Below are positions 15,699 through 24,419 of a stretch of DNA of 64,000 nucleotides, one piece after another. The notes under the pieces are model-generated. The model saw nothing but the letters and a program-made list of their open reading frames with translations. It made no database searches and was not told where the DNA came from. This DNA is from Sporosarcina koreensis (GTDB taxonomy: Bacteria > Bacillota > Bacilli > Bacillales_A > Planococcaceae): contig NZ_LN651337.1 of the NCBI RefSeq assembly GCF_000826145.2, positions 1,243,774-1,307,773 on the forward strand. Reading direction: 5' to 3'. A program made the position numbers and the translations under genes. Within the stretch, counting starts at the first letter, position 1; each line of letters starts with the position of its first letter.

Positions 15699-15740
15699 AA
15701 AAAAGGGTCCGCATCCGCCCTGAAGGAGGATGCGGAACCC
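15699..15740 (-). terminator. Terminator of lplJ
   Basis: GGTTCCGCATCC pairs with GGATGCGGACCC on the minus strand, followed by TTTTTT. Confidence 0.87.
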
Positions 15741-15752
15741 CAGGGCCCCGGC

Positions 15753-16745
15753 TCAGTAGATCAGATTGACGAACTCTTCCTGCGTGATGCCGCCGAGCAG
15801 TTTCGGGATATCGAGCGTGCTGACAGCGGCCGTGATCGATTCACGGTCATACTGGCAGCCGACGAGGCGCTCCTCCAGCTCCGAGACATCGCCGATCCCG
15901 AAGAAGTCGCCGAATATGTGCACTTCATGGATCGTCCCTTTGTCGACCTGCAGGCGCACGTCGATGCTGCCGACCGGGAACCGGTGGGAGTGCTGGACGT
16001 TGCACTTTGGCGAGCGGCCGTAGTTCCAGTCCCAGTTGCCGTAGCGTTCCGCGGACAGCTTGCGGATGTTGTCCCAGTCCTCGTCGGTCAGTTCCCTGTA
16101 TTGGATGTTCTCTTCCCCGCCGAAAATGGATTTCAGGATCTCCATCCGGAATTCCTCGATTGTCATCTCCTTGTCCATATACTCGGAGATGTTGGTGACC
16201 CGGCTGCGGATCGACTTGATGCCTTTCGATTCGATTTTGTCCTTCTTGACGCGCAGCGCATTGACGACTTCCTCGATTTCCGTATCGAACATGAGCGTGC
16301 CGTGGCTGAACATCCGTCCGTTCGTTGCAAACTGCGCATTCCCGGACACTTTCTTACCGTCGACGAGCAGGTCGTTACGGCCGAGGAGTTCAGCTTTGAC
16401 GCCCATCTTCGCGAGCGCCTCGACGACGGGCTCTGTGAACTTCTTGAAGTTGCGGAACGACTGTCCATCGTCTTTCGTGATGAAGCTGAAGTTCAGGTTG
16501 CCGGTGTCATGGTACACAGCACCGCCGCCGGAAAGCCTGCGGACGACGTGGATGCCGTTCGCATCGACGTATTCCGTGTCGATCTCCTCGATCGTGTTCT
16601 GGTTCTTGCCGATGATGATCGACGGTTCGTTGATATAGAACAGCAAATAGGAGTCCTGATCGACGTCCATGTTCTTTAGAATGTATTCCTCGATCGCCAA
16701 GTTGATGCGCGGATCGGTAATCCCTTTGTTATCGACAAATTGCAT
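15753..16745 (-). CDS. lplJ: Lipoate-protein ligase
   Basis: A 330-residue ligase that activates lipoate with ATP and attaches it to lipoyl domains of 2-oxo-acid dehydrogenases or GcvH. It has the lipoate-binding motif RRLSGGGAVYHD (about residues 69-80), the catalytic lysine region DGKKVSGNAQ, and the small C-terminal domain found in bacterial LplA/LplJ. B. subtilis lplJ (yhfJ) lies close to yhfH, which is divergent from it here. The start MQFVDNKGITDPR is preceded by GAGGAGAGAAGG. Confidence 0.92.
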   Translation of the reverse strand: MQFVDNKGITDPRINLAIEEYILKNMDVDQDSYLLFYINEPSIIIGKNQNTIEEIDTEYVDANGIHVVRRLSGGGAVYHDTGNLNFSFITKDDGQSFRNFKKFTEPVVEALAKMGVKAELLGRNDLLVDGKKVSGNAQFATNGRMFSHGTLMFDTEIEEVVNALRVKKDKIESKGIKSIRSRVTNISEYMDKEMTIEEFRMEILKSIFGGEENIQYRELTDEDWDNIRKLSAERYGNWDWNYGRSPKCNVQHSHRFPVGSIDVRLQVDKGTIHEVHIFGDFFGIGDVSELEERLVGCQYDRESITAAVSTLDIPKLLGGITQEEFVNLIY

Positions 16746-17050
16746 GTCCTTCTCTCCTCTGCATTAGTGATTACTGACAGTTTATCATACTGCGGCAGGA
16801 GCGTCCCATTGCGCCGTTCGGACCGTCTGGCAGAGGGCGGTTTTCCGGCTGCCGGCTGAGATCAGGAAAAATTATTTAGAAATTTGGGTGAATTCATTGA
16901 CGGATGGGAGACTGTTATAATACACTAGTTATAACAACTCGAAGTGCTAGTACACCAAGATGCCGCTGCCTATTTTTTTGGCCTGTCTGTTGCATAACAA
17001 ATGCCTGTGGAGAAAGCAGTCCTATTACAAACCGAATGGAGCGGATTTCA
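16746..17050. other. Divergent control region between lplJ and yhfH
   Basis: No gene is seen. It holds an extended -10 promoter (TGTTATAAT at 16913-16921) for yhfH, an inverted repeat over that promoter, and on the minus strand a TATGAT -10 candidate for lplJ near 16785. Confidence 0.6.
16913..16936. promoter_or_regulatory. Inverted repeat over the yhfH promoter (candidate operator)
   Basis: TGTTATAA and TTATAACA are perfect 8-bp arms 8 bp apart. The left arm covers the extended -10 element, so a bound repressor would block the promoter. I do not recognise the regulator. Confidence 0.5.
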
Positions 17051-17176
17051 ATGATCGAAAACGTCGTCGAGTTTTTCAAGAACCTTCCTCCGAAACAGTG
17101 TGCCACGTGCGGTGAACAGTTCGAAGAGCAGCATGAGTGCTACCAGGCCACGTGTCCGTCGTGTTCCGAGCAGTGA
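17051..17176 (+). CDS. yhfH: YhfH family small zinc-ribbon-like protein
   Basis: A 41-residue protein whose sequence, FFKNLPPKQCATCGEQ, then EEQHECYQATCPSCSEQ, matches the YhfH family with its two CxxC pairs, probably binding zinc. Its function is unknown. The ATG at 17051 has GGAGCGG upstream; reading further upstream runs through the promoter. It is divergent from lplJ, as expected from B. subtilis neighbourhood. Confidence 0.85.
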   Translation: MIENVVEFFKNLPPKQCATCGEQFEEQHECYQATCPSCSEQ

Positions 17177-17199
17177 ATGTCCATGTGTAATTGAATGAA

Positions 17200-17240
17200 A
17201 CCTTGCCCCGGGCTATGCGCCCTGTCGGCAAGGTTTTTTT
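17200..17240 (+). terminator. Terminator of yhfH
   Basis: ACCTTGCC and GGCAAGGT form the stem, followed by seven T. Confidence 0.88.
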
Positions 17241-17264
17241 GTCTGAGGGGGATGCGGGAAGAGC

Positions 17265-17404
17265 TGAGTTGTGTCCCGATGCCGATCAATTCAGCGATCT
17301 GTCCGATATCTCCCTCCATCTGTCCGATACTTCCTGCCAAGTGTCCGATATCTCCGGCGATGTGGCCGATACTTCCCCTGGTTTGTCCGATACCGCCGCG
17401 TGCA
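17265..17404 (+). repeat. 21-bp tandem array, TGTCCGATA class, leader plus 5 units
   Basis: The leader has TGTCC at 17272 and GCCGATCAATTCAGC; units begin at 17300, 17321, 17342, 17363 and 17384. The leader TGTCC lies 28 bp before the first unit and the units are 21 bp apart. The array starts about 25 bp after the yhfH terminator. Confidence 0.85.
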
Positions 17405-17520
17405 GCCCCCTGACTTGTCCCTTTTTCTCGCGCCATGACGGCACACGGCGCAGAGTGCGCTGCCGCGTCCCGACGGCTCCCCTGGAAAACGAGCGTTAGC
17501 GAGCACCATCCAGGCCCTTG
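17405..17520 (+). repeat. Spacer segment homologous to 33833-33955
   Basis: It contains CTTGTCCCTTTTTCTCGCGCC, GCTGCCGCGTCCCG and AGCGAGCACCAT followed by CAGGCCC. The spacer between the two arrays at 33.7-34.1 kb carries the same words in the same order. Confidence 0.65.
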
Positions 17521-17656
17521 AATTGTGCCCAAATGCCGATAAATTCAGCGATCTGTCCGATATCTCCCTCGATCTGTCCGATACTTCGGCCAACTGTCCG
17601 ATACCGCAGGCGATGTGTCCGATACTTCCCCTGATCTGTCCGATACCGCCGCGTGC
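17521..17656 (+). repeat. 21-bp tandem array, TGTCCGATA class, second copy at this locus
   Basis: A leader GAATTGTGCCC and GCCGATAAATTCAGC precedes units beginning at 17554, 17575, 17595, 17616 and 17637 (one step of 20). Confidence 0.85.
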
Positions 17657-17662
17657 AGCAGC

Positions 17663-17710
17663 AAAAACACCCCCTGCAACCGCCAAACGGGCGGGTGCAA
17701 GGGGTGTTTC
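17663..17710 (-). terminator. Terminator of hemY
   Basis: AAACACCCC and GGGGTGTTT, with inner TGCA/TGCA pairing; on the minus strand it runs into GTTTTTG. Confidence 0.85.
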
Positions 17711-17714
17711 ATTG

Positions 17715-19142
17715 TTAAGATGGGTCCGTGAGCCGGCTGATCACGCGCTCGGCTGCGGCTTGGCCCTGATCGACGCAGTCCGGCAGGCCGACGCCTTCAT
17801 AGGAGGCGCCCGCAAGCTCGACTTGCGGGAAGGCGTCACGCAGTTCGGCTTTCGCTTCTGCGATCAGCTGCTTATGGCCGACCCGGTATTGCGGCCGGTC
17901 CTCTTTCCAGCGGGTGACGATCGAAAATTCCGGGTCTCCGTTGATCTCAAAAATCTTTCGCAGATCCCCGAGGACGATCTGTTCGATTTCCGCATCGGGC
18001 AGGTCGACGATCGCCTCTTCTCCGATCCGGCCGACGAACGCCCGCAGCAGCACTTTGCCGTCGGGTGTCGTCGTCGGCCATTTGCGATTCACCCACGTAC
18101 AGGCCGTAATCGAATAATCGCCGCTCCGCGATACGAGGAAACCGGTTCCTTCCTTGTCCTGCACGACCGCTTCCGCTGGGAACGCAAGCGCGATTGTGGC
18201 AACGGAAGAGGTGCGGATCTCACCGAGCTGCTGCAGGATGCCGTACGGTTCGAACAGCCGGCGCGCGGTTTCGTGACCGGTCGTCAAAATGACGGCATCC
18301 GCTTCGATGACGGAGCCTTCGTTCAGCGTCACATACGTTTTGCCGTCCTGCTCTTCAATGCTTTCCAGCCGCACGCCTTTGACGAATTTCACTTTCGTCA
18401 ATTGTGCTTCGAGCGCTTCGACGAGAGTCTCCAGCCCGTCGCGGAACGTGTGGAAGGCGCCTTCCTTTTTCGCGGCATGCCCTTTGTTCGGCAGCTGTTC
18501 CGGCTTCGGCCGTGTCTTCTTCATGCCGAGGATCAGGCTTCTGTGCTTTTCCTCGACATCGACGAATTGCGGGAATGTCGATTCCATGCTCATATTATCG
18601 ATATCGCCCGCATACACACCCGACAGCAGCGGTTCGATCAGATTGTTGACGACCTCGTTGCCGAAACGCCGGCGGAAGAACTTCCCGAGTGACTGGTCGC
18701 CCTGGATATCGGATCGCGGCAGGAAGAAGTCCCCCGCCGCCCGGAGTTTGCCGGTCAGCGAAAACAGGTTGCTCTTCAGGAAAGGTCCGACCTCCGTCGG
18801 CACGCCCATGATGGAGCCGCCCGGGATCGGATGGAGTTCGTCATTCAGCAGCACGAACGACTGGCCGGTCGCGTTCTTCACCAGCTGATCGGCGATGCCG
18901 AGCTCTCCGGCCAGCCGGTCCATGCTTTTTTTTCGGATCAGAAAGGAGTCTGGACCGCGTTCGATAATATAGCCGTTACGCCGGACGGTCTGGATCTTGC
19001 CCCCGAGCCGGTTCGTTGCTTCTACCAGGATGATGTCGATCGGAAGCTGCTGCTCATCGATCTGCCGCTGCATATAGAATGCCGCGGACAGACCGGTGAT
19101 CCCGCCCCCTGCGATCACGACTTTTTTACGCTGTTCGTCCAT
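17715..19142 (-). CDS. hemY: Coproporphyrinogen III oxidase (HemY type)
   Basis: An FAD-dependent oxidase of about 475 residues. The N-terminal dinucleotide fold VVIAGGGITGLSAAFYMQR is followed by EATNRLGGKIQTVR and ERGPDSFL; the C-terminal FAD segment is ASYEGVGLPDCVDQGQAAA. In Gram-positive bacteria this enzyme oxidises coproporphyrinogen III to coproporphyrin III in the coproporphyrin-dependent route to heme. It is the last gene of hemE-hemH-hemY. The start is unsure: the ATG at 19142 has AAAAGGA 12 bases upstream, while the in-frame GTG at 19151 has it only 3 bases away. Confidence 0.92.
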   Translation of the reverse strand: MDEQRKKVVIAGGGITGLSAAFYMQRQIDEQQLPIDIILVEATNRLGGKIQTVRRNGYIIERGPDSFLIRKKSMDRLAGELGIADQLVKNATGQSFVLLNDELHPIPGGSIMGVPTEVGPFLKSNLFSLTGKLRAAGDFFLPRSDIQGDQSLGKFFRRRFGNEVVNNLIEPLLSGVYAGDIDNMSMESTFPQFVDVEEKHRSLILGMKKTRPKPEQLPNKGHAAKKEGAFHTFRDGLETLVEALEAQLTKVKFVKGVRLESIEEQDGKTYVTLNEGSVIEADAVILTTGHETARRLFEPYGILQQLGEIRTSSVATIALAFPAEAVVQDKEGTGFLVSRSGDYSITACTWVNRKWPTTTPDGKVLLRAFVGRIGEEAIVDLPDAEIEQIVLGDLRKIFEINGDPEFSIVTRWKEDRPQYRVGHKQLIAEAKAELRDAFPQVELAGASYEGVGLPDCVDQGQAAAERVISRLTDPS

Positions 19143-19168
19143 ACCTTTCACACGTCCTTTTCAATAGC

Positions 19169-20098
19169 TTACTCGTTCACTTTGTCCAGAACCGCATCCG
19201 CGACAGCGCCGATGAAGAGCGGATCCGTGTTCGGCATCTGCGGACGGCGGTATGATGCGCCAAGTTCATCACAGACGACTTTACATTCATAGTCATTGTC
19301 GTAGAGCACTTCGAGGTGATCGGAAACGAAGCCGACCGGCGTATAGACGAATGAGCGGTAGCCTTCGTTCTCATACAGGTCGCGTGTCAGGTCTTGTACG
19401 TCCGGCCCGAGCCACGGTTCACCTGTCTGCCCTTCACTCTGCCAGCCCACTGCATAGTTTTTCACCTCAGCGGCTTCCGCCACCAGTTTCGCTGTCTCTT
19501 CCAGCTGGTCCGGATACGGGTCGCCCGCTTCACGGATCTTCTGAGGCAGTGAGTGCGCCGATACGACAAGTACCGCTTTTTCGCGCTCTTCGCTGCTCAT
19601 GCTGTCGAATGTTTCGCGGATCTTCTGCTCCCAGTACTGCAGGAACTTCGGCTGCTTATACCAGCTTTCGACGGAACGGATCTTGATGCCGTATTTGTCG
19701 GCTTCCTCTTTCGCCCGGGTGTTGTACGACTTCACCGAGAAGGTCGAATAGTGCGGTGCGAGCACCACCGTGACCGCTTCCTCGATGCCGTCTTTGTTCA
19801 TCTCGGCAACCGCCTCTTCGATGAACGGGGTGATATGCTTCAGGCCGATGTAGAGCTTGAACTCGATATCATCCTGGGCAGCATTCAGCGCGTCGGTAAG
19901 CGCCTGTGCCTGGCCTTCCGTGATATGCGCAAGCGGTGAGATCCCGCCGATCGCTTCATACCGGTTCTTCAAGTCCTCGAGCTGTTCCGGGGCAGGCTTC
20001 CGTCCGCGGCGGATATGTGTATAGTACGGTTCGATATCTTCCTCTTTATATGGCGTTCCGTATGCCATGACGAGCAATCCCATTGTACGTTTTCCCAT
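19169..20098 (-). CDS. hemH: Coproporphyrin ferrochelatase
   Basis: A 309-residue ferrochelatase of the monomeric Firmicute type, inserting iron into coproporphyrin III. It has [10 protein letters not shown] at the N-terminus, [12 protein letters not shown], the metal-site histidine in [11 protein letters not shown] and a second conserved region [14 protein letters not shown]. It sits between hemE (16 bp away) and hemY. GAGGTGA lies before the ATG at 20098, making this a better start than the codon three residues upstream. Confidence 0.93.
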   Translation of the reverse strand: MGKRTMGLLVMAYGTPYKEEDIEPYYTHIRRGRKPAPEQLEDLKNRYEAIGGISPLAHITEGQAQALTDALNAAQDDIEFKLYIGLKHITPFIEEAVAEMNKDGIEEAVTVVLAPHYSTFSVKSYNTRAKEEADKYGIKIRSVESWYKQPKFLQYWEQKIRETFDSMSSEEREKAVLVVSAHSLPQKIREAGDPYPDQLEETAKLVAEAAEVKNYAVGWQSEGQTGEPWLGPDVQDLTRDLYENEGYRSFVYTPVGFVSDHLEVLYDNDYECKVVCDELGASYRRPQMPNTDPLFIGAVADAVLDKVNE

Positions 20099-20114
20099 AA
20101 TAGTCACCTCAAGG

Positions 20115-21164
20115 TCAGTTTTTTGCAGCGCGCAGTTCAGCGCTGTATGTGTGGATCAGTTCAGTCAGTTTCTTCAGTTTCGCAGGCTCGATTTCCGGGA
20201 ACACGCCATGCCCCAGGTTGAAGATGTGGCTGCCGTGTGCAACACCCTGTTCGATGATCGCTTTCGCCCGCTCCTCGATGACCGGCCAGTCCGCCAGCAG
20301 CATCGTCGGGTCGAGATTCCCCTGGAGAGGTTTCGTCAGCCCGCGCTTACCGGCTTCTTCGATCGACAGCCGCCAGTCAAGGCCGACCACGTCGACAGGC
20401 AGGTCATGCCATTCGTTCGCCAGGTGGCTTGCGCCCACCCCGAATGTAATAAGGGGCACATTCAGTTTCCGGAGCTCTGTGAAAATCCGTTCCATGACCG
20501 GTTTGATGAAAATCCGGTAATCCTGGACATTCAGTGCACCGACCCACGAGTCGAAGATCTGGATGGCGCTTGCGCCCGCCTTCACCTGGGCACCGACGTA
20601 TTCGATCATCGTATCCGCCAATTTGTCCATGAGTTTGAACCAGGCTTCCGGTTCCGAGACCATGAGCGCTTTCGTGCGCGCATAGTTCTTCGACGGACCG
20701 CCTTCGATCATGTAGCTCGCGAGCGTGAACGGTGCTCCGGCGAACCCGATGAGCGGCACATTCAGCTGCTCCCGCGTCAGCAGTTTGATCGTATCGAGCA
20801 CGAACGGGATGTCATCTTCCGGATGCATCGTTGTCAGTTTGTCGATATCCGCAACGGAGCGGATCGGGTTCGCAATGACCGGACCGACGCCCGCTTTGAT
20901 GGCCACATCGACGCCCATTCCAGGCAGCGGCGTGACGATATCCTTGTAGAGGATCGCTGCATCGACACCATACTGGTCGACCGGCAGCTTCGTGACATAT
21001 GCACAAAGTTCAGGCTGGTGTGTGATTTCCTCCAATGAGTACTTTTCCTTGATGGCACGGTACTCGGGCTGCGATCTGCCTGCCTGCCGCATGTACCATA
21101 CAGGTGTATGGTCAATCTTCTCCCCGCGCGCTGCACGGAGAAGTGTATCGTTGAACGTTGCCAT
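20115..21164 (-). CDS. hemE: Uroporphyrinogen decarboxylase
   Basis: A 349-residue TIM-barrel enzyme converting uroporphyrinogen III to coproporphyrinogen III. The N-terminal signature [17 protein letters not shown] and the active-site regions [17 protein letters not shown] and FDSWVGAL are present. It is the first gene of hemEHY, in the same order as in B. subtilis, and is divergent from the heme monooxygenase gene hmoB. Confidence 0.95.
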   Translation of the reverse strand: MATFNDTLLRAARGEKIDHTPVWYMRQAGRSQPEYRAIKEKYSLEEITHQPELCAYVTKLPVDQYGVDAAILYKDIVTPLPGMGVDVAIKAGVGPVIANPIRSVADIDKLTTMHPEDDIPFVLDTIKLLTREQLNVPLIGFAGAPFTLASYMIEGGPSKNYARTKALMVSEPEAWFKLMDKLADTMIEYVGAQVKAGASAIQIFDSWVGALNVQDYRIFIKPVMERIFTELRKLNVPLITFGVGASHLANEWHDLPVDVVGLDWRLSIEEAGKRGLTKPLQGNLDPTMLLADWPVIEERAKAIIEQGVAHGSHIFNLGHGVFPEIEPAKLKKLTELIHTYSAELRAAKN

Positions 21165-21420
21165 GAACAGTTTCCCCCATTCTCAATTTACCGGACGGTG
21201 TTCTGCTGCTGTATACAGACAGCTTATCGTTTTCAATATAGACGGAAACGGTTGGGATGTATAGCCAAACACACTCAATGTCATAAATTTGTACTACATT
21301 GGGCACCTGGATGAGCCTGGTTGTTTTAGGAGAAGGATTTCGGGAATTAATGAAAGAAGAGAATGAAGTGGTTGACGAAAAACAAATCTGAATCAGACAA
21401 GCCAAGGGAGGCCATTCCAA

Positions 21421-21945
21421 ATGACAAACATTTATACGACCCGCGGGACAGTTGACTTCATGGAGAAAGTGAAGGAGAAGTATCCCGATGAGAAGATGAT
21501 TCTCATGAACGGCAGCGGGACGTCTCTGCTGCTGCACGAAACCGAAGGGAAGACCGTATTCCAGACACCGCACAAGTACGAAGTGATTGCGGAGCTCGGA
21601 CAGCTGCAGGACCGCGGATTCTTCGCCATGAACAACGTGCCGGTATCCGACGAAGGCAAGCCGGTATTCGAAGACCGGTTCAAGAAGGACTACGGGAAGA
21701 TGGCGGATGCTGCCGGATTCACCGCTTACCGTCTGCTGCGTCCCATCGGTTCGGATACGTACGTCATCCTGACAGAGTGGGAAGATGCAAAGGCGTTCGA
21801 TATGTGGCGGCATACTCCGGCATTCAAGGATGCGTATGATACCTCCACTATGGATGCCCACGCAGGTCCGGCTGTCCACATATTCACGAGTGCCCCGTAC
21901 TTATCACTCTATAGTTCGGTATCGGACGAAGAGGACGGACTGTAA
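21421..21945 (+). CDS. hmoB: Heme-degrading monooxygenase HmoB
   Basis: A 174-residue protein of the HmoB (YhgC) group: an N-terminal region of about 65 residues joined to a C-terminal antibiotic-biosynthesis-monooxygenase-like domain (GFTAYRLLRPIGSDTYVIL, then WEDAKAFDMWRHTPAFKDAY). HmoB opens heme to staphylobilin-like products with release of iron. Its place opposite hemEHY is the same as that of yhgC in B. subtilis. GGGAGG lies 9 bases before the ATG. It was earlier annotated in relatives as a signal transduction protein TRAP, which is the same family. Confidence 0.87.
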   Translation: MTNIYTTRGTVDFMEKVKEKYPDEKMILMNGSGTSLLLHETEGKTVFQTPHKYEVIAELGQLQDRGFFAMNNVPVSDEGKPVFEDRFKKDYGKMADAAGFTAYRLLRPIGSDTYVILTEWEDAKAFDMWRHTPAFKDAYDTSTMDAHAGPAVHIFTSAPYLSLYSSVSDEEDGL

Positions 21946-21969
21946 GCCGTCTGCCTGCTGCAGAACACG

Positions 21970-21993
21970 AAGAGGCCATATGCCTCTTTTTTC
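21970..21993 (+). terminator. Terminator of hmoB
   Basis: AGAGGC and GCCTCT with a CATAT loop, followed by TTTTT. Confidence 0.82.
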
Positions 21994-22065
21994 GTTGTCG
22001 CATTATTGCGAGTTGAAAAACGCATTGGTATACTGGGTGGAATCATTTGAAAAGGGGATGTTTCC

Positions 22066-23229
22066 ATGAACGACAAGCTGTATACTCTGCTCGACGAATC
22101 CTACGAGGATATGGTCAGCATCCGGCGTCATCTGCATCAGCATCCGGAAGTCTCATTCCATGAAACGGAAACCGCAAAGTATATCCAGACTTTCTATAAA
22201 GAGTTGGGTGTCGAATACCGGAGCAATGTAGGCGGCAATGGTGTTGTCGCGCGCATTGAAGGTGCGAAGCCCGGCAAGACCGTAGCGCTCCGGGCAGATT
22301 TCGACGCCCTGCCGATCCAGGATCAGAAAGACGTCCCCTACAAATCGACAGTCGAAGGCGTCATGCACGCTTGCGGCCATGACGGACATACAGCAGCGCT
22401 GCTCCAGCTCGCAAAGGCAATCCATACGCTGAAAGATGAACTTACCGGTACGTACATCTTCATCCACCAGCACGCGGAAGAATATGCGCCGGGCGGAGCC
22501 ATTTCGATGATCGAAGACGGCTGCCTTGACGGTGTGGATGTCATCTTCGGCACGCACCTCTGGTCGCTCCTTGAAGCGAATACGGTCCAGTATGTCAGCG
22601 GGCCGATCATGGCGGCTGCCGACCGGATCGAGATCACGGTGAAAGGCGCGGGCGGCCACGGGGCATCCCCTCATCAGACGAAGGACGCTATCGTCATCGC
22701 CTCCCAGTTCGTCACGAATCTGCAGCAGCTCGTATCCCGGCGTGTCGACCCGATCGAATCCGCCGTTGTCACGATCGGTTCGTTCATATCCGACAACGCG
22801 TTCAATATCATTGCCGATCAGGCGGAGCTCCTCGGCACGGTACGGACATTCTCCCCCGAAATCCGGGATCTGATGGAACGGGAAATCCAGCGTATTGCGG
22901 ACGGCACCGCCCTCATGCACGATGCAAAGATCGACGTGACCTACACGCGCGGCTATCCGGCAGTCGTGAACCATAAACAGGAGACTGAATTCCTCCGGGA
23001 CATCGCCCGGGACGTTCCTGGCGTGAAGTCGGTCGTTGAGATGGTGCCGCAGATGGGCGGCGAGGACTTCGCCTACTATCTGGAGCAGGTGCCCGGCACC
23101 TTCTTCTTCACAGGCGCCCAGCCGGAATCGGCCTACCCGCATCACCACCCGATGTTCGACTTTGACGAATCCGCAATGCTGACTGCCGCCAAAACGCTCG
23201 GCGCAGCGGCATTGCGTTCGCAGGAATAA
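22066..23229 (+). CDS. M20 family amidohydrolase (N-acyl amino acid hydrolase type)
   Basis: A 387-residue zinc-dependent hydrolase. Metal ligands lie in ACGHDGHTA (about residue 103), HQHAEEYAPGGA (about 138), GTHLW, and MGGEDFAYY near the C-terminus; the dimerisation domain includes GAGGHGASPH. The YhaA/AmhX-like subgroup removes acyl groups from amino acids or indole derivatives; the exact substrate is unknown. AGGGGATG lies before the ATG. It is a single gene ending in a terminator, just before comK. Confidence 0.9.
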   Translation: MNDKLYTLLDESYEDMVSIRRHLHQHPEVSFHETETAKYIQTFYKELGVEYRSNVGGNGVVARIEGAKPGKTVALRADFDALPIQDQKDVPYKSTVEGVMHACGHDGHTAALLQLAKAIHTLKDELTGTYIFIHQHAEEYAPGGAISMIEDGCLDGVDVIFGTHLWSLLEANTVQYVSGPIMAAADRIEITVKGAGGHGASPHQTKDAIVIASQFVTNLQQLVSRRVDPIESAVVTIGSFISDNAFNIIADQAELLGTVRTFSPEIRDLMEREIQRIADGTALMHDAKIDVTYTRGYPAVVNHKQETEFLRDIARDVPGVKSVVEMVPQMGGEDFAYYLEQVPGTFFFTGAQPESAYPHHHPMFDFDESAMLTAAKTLGAAALRSQE

Positions 23230-23275
23230 GCGGATACCGGCTCCTTTTCCGGCCGCGGAAACATAAACTCCGACT

Positions 23276-23322
23276 GATAAGCTGATCGAAGAGTCTTTTC
23301 CGACAGTATCGGTCAGCTTATC
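23276..23322 (+). terminator. Terminator of the amidohydrolase gene
   Basis: GATAAGCTGATCG pairs with CGGTCAGCTTATC across a 21-base loop, followed by TTCACTTTT. Confidence 0.75.
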
Positions 23323-23415
23323 TTCACTTTTCCGACTTTTCTTTTTATTAAATTGCATTTCCATATGCTTCCGATATAATGAGAATTAAGAACCTACTCA
23401 GCAGGAGGGATAAAG

Positions 23416-23964
23416 ATGCACTCACAGCAGCAATTCGGCAATTACCTCATCAACTCGGATACGTTCGTTCTGCAGCCCATCCATGCAGATTTCAAGACGA
23501 CGACCCGTGTGATCGAACGGCATACGGAATTCTCCCTGCCGAAGAAACCGATCCAGATCGTTCGGAAGACATGCGAGCTGTACGGCTCCTCACTGAAGAC
23601 CCGTACGCTCACCGCCCGCCGGGCACTCGGCAACCGTCATAAGACGCCGATCGTCGTCGCTCACGCATTCGACACACCGTACATCTTCCTGCCGACCATG
23701 TCGCCGGCTTCGGATGACAACATGTGGATTTCGTACCACGCCATCACCGACTTCAAGGAGGAGTCCTCCGGCTGTTCCATCCATCTTGAAAATGGCCGTA
23801 AAGTGAAAGTCAATGTTTCGACACCGACGATGTGGCGGCAGTTCGCTTTTGCCGCATTGCTCGAACGGGACTTCGAAAAGAAACAGTTCATGCTTCAGCG
23901 TCCGCGGATGGTGGTCGCCCAGCATGGCAGTTTCACATATCCTGTTGCCGGAGATACCGAGTGA
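23416..23964 (+). CDS. comK: Competence transcription factor ComK
   Basis: A 182-residue ComK homologue; B. subtilis ComK has 192. Typical segments are TRVIERHTEFSLPKKPIQI, then SCELYGSS-like CELYGSSLKTRT, TPIVVAHAFDTPYIFLPTMSP and WISYHAI. ComK binds paired AAAA-N5-TTTT boxes in the minor groove and switches on DNA-uptake genes. GGAGGG lies 6 bases before the ATG, and a TATAAT -10 element is at 23375-23380. Its last 32 bp overlap the convergent YhjD-like gene. Together with comFB this suggests at least the regulatory potential for competence. Confidence 0.9.
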   Translation: MHSQQQFGNYLINSDTFVLQPIHADFKTTTRVIERHTEFSLPKKPIQIVRKTCELYGSSLKTRTLTARRALGNRHKTPIVVAHAFDTPYIFLPTMSPASDDNMWISYHAITDFKEESSGCSIHLENGRKVKVNVSTPTMWRQFAFAALLERDFEKKQFMLQRPRMVVAQHGSFTYPVAGDTE

Positions 23965-24292
23965 GCAGTTCCTCCGTACGGTTGCGCAGCCGCACATTCA
24001 AGTAGCGGCGCCGATCTTCCGTCCTGTCATGCAGGAATGTGTATTCGGTGAAAATGTCATCCGTCTTCCCTTTGATGACGGACATCCGGTGCATCCGCAG
24101 GTAGGCAGCCGTATTGCCAAGCTCCCTGTGCACCTTCCTGGTCACATCGTCCACGAGCGCCAAATACGGCTTTTTCAGTTTGAAATTCCCCTGCTCGATC
24201 GATTGGCGGTCCCGTTCCAGGACTGTCAGCAGCATGGGCAGGTAAATCATGTTCTCCAGATTGGCGACCTCTTCTTTCTGCAGTGCAGGCAT
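23933..24292 (-). CDS. YhjD-like conserved protein
   Basis: A 119-residue charged, helical protein with the family pattern ENMIYLPMLLTVLERD, then NFKLKKPYLALVDDVTRKVHRELG and AAYLRMHRMSV. It resembles B. subtilis YhjD, encoded near comK there too. Its function is unknown; there is no signal peptide or membrane span. GGAGG stands 8 bases before the ATG at 24292, whereas a longer reading to 24316 begins upstream of that site. It ends inside the 3' part of comK on the opposite strand. Confidence 0.78.
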   Translation of the reverse strand: MPALQKEEVANLENMIYLPMLLTVLERDRQSIEQGNFKLKKPYLALVDDVTRKVHRELGNTAAYLRMHRMSVIKGKTDDIFTEYTFLHDRTEDRRRYLNVRLRNRTEELLTRYLRQQDM

Positions 24293-24358
24293 TGTCCATC
24301 CCTCCATAACGAACAAGTGTTCTTATTAGGAGTGTACGCCATCCCCTCTTTCATTGCA

Positions 24359-24410
24359 ACAAAAAACAGTCCGTAAACGGCATGATAATTCTGCCAGCGG
24401 ACTGTTTCTT
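24359..24410 (-). terminator. Terminator of the lipoprotein gene
   Basis: AACAGTCCG and CGGACTGTT form the stem; the minus strand continues TTTTGTTG. Confidence 0.8.
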
Positions 24411-24419
24411 CTGTTCAGT

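Noticed and set aside
17191..17499. Open frame encoding heptad repeats (LSDISLH, LSDTSCQ, VSDISGD) across a 21-bp array; similar frames at 33.6-34.2 kb and 63.3-63.9 kb and on the opposite strands
   Set aside because: A 21-bp period is a multiple of 3, so open frames arise automatically. The frame starts before the yhfH terminator, the reading frame differs between loci, and third codon positions inside TCC and GAT do not vary, which is not the pattern of a selected protein.
17265..17656. Possible CRISPR array
   Set aside because: Units are 21 bp with only nine conserved bases, there are no 30-bp spacers and no cas genes in the window.
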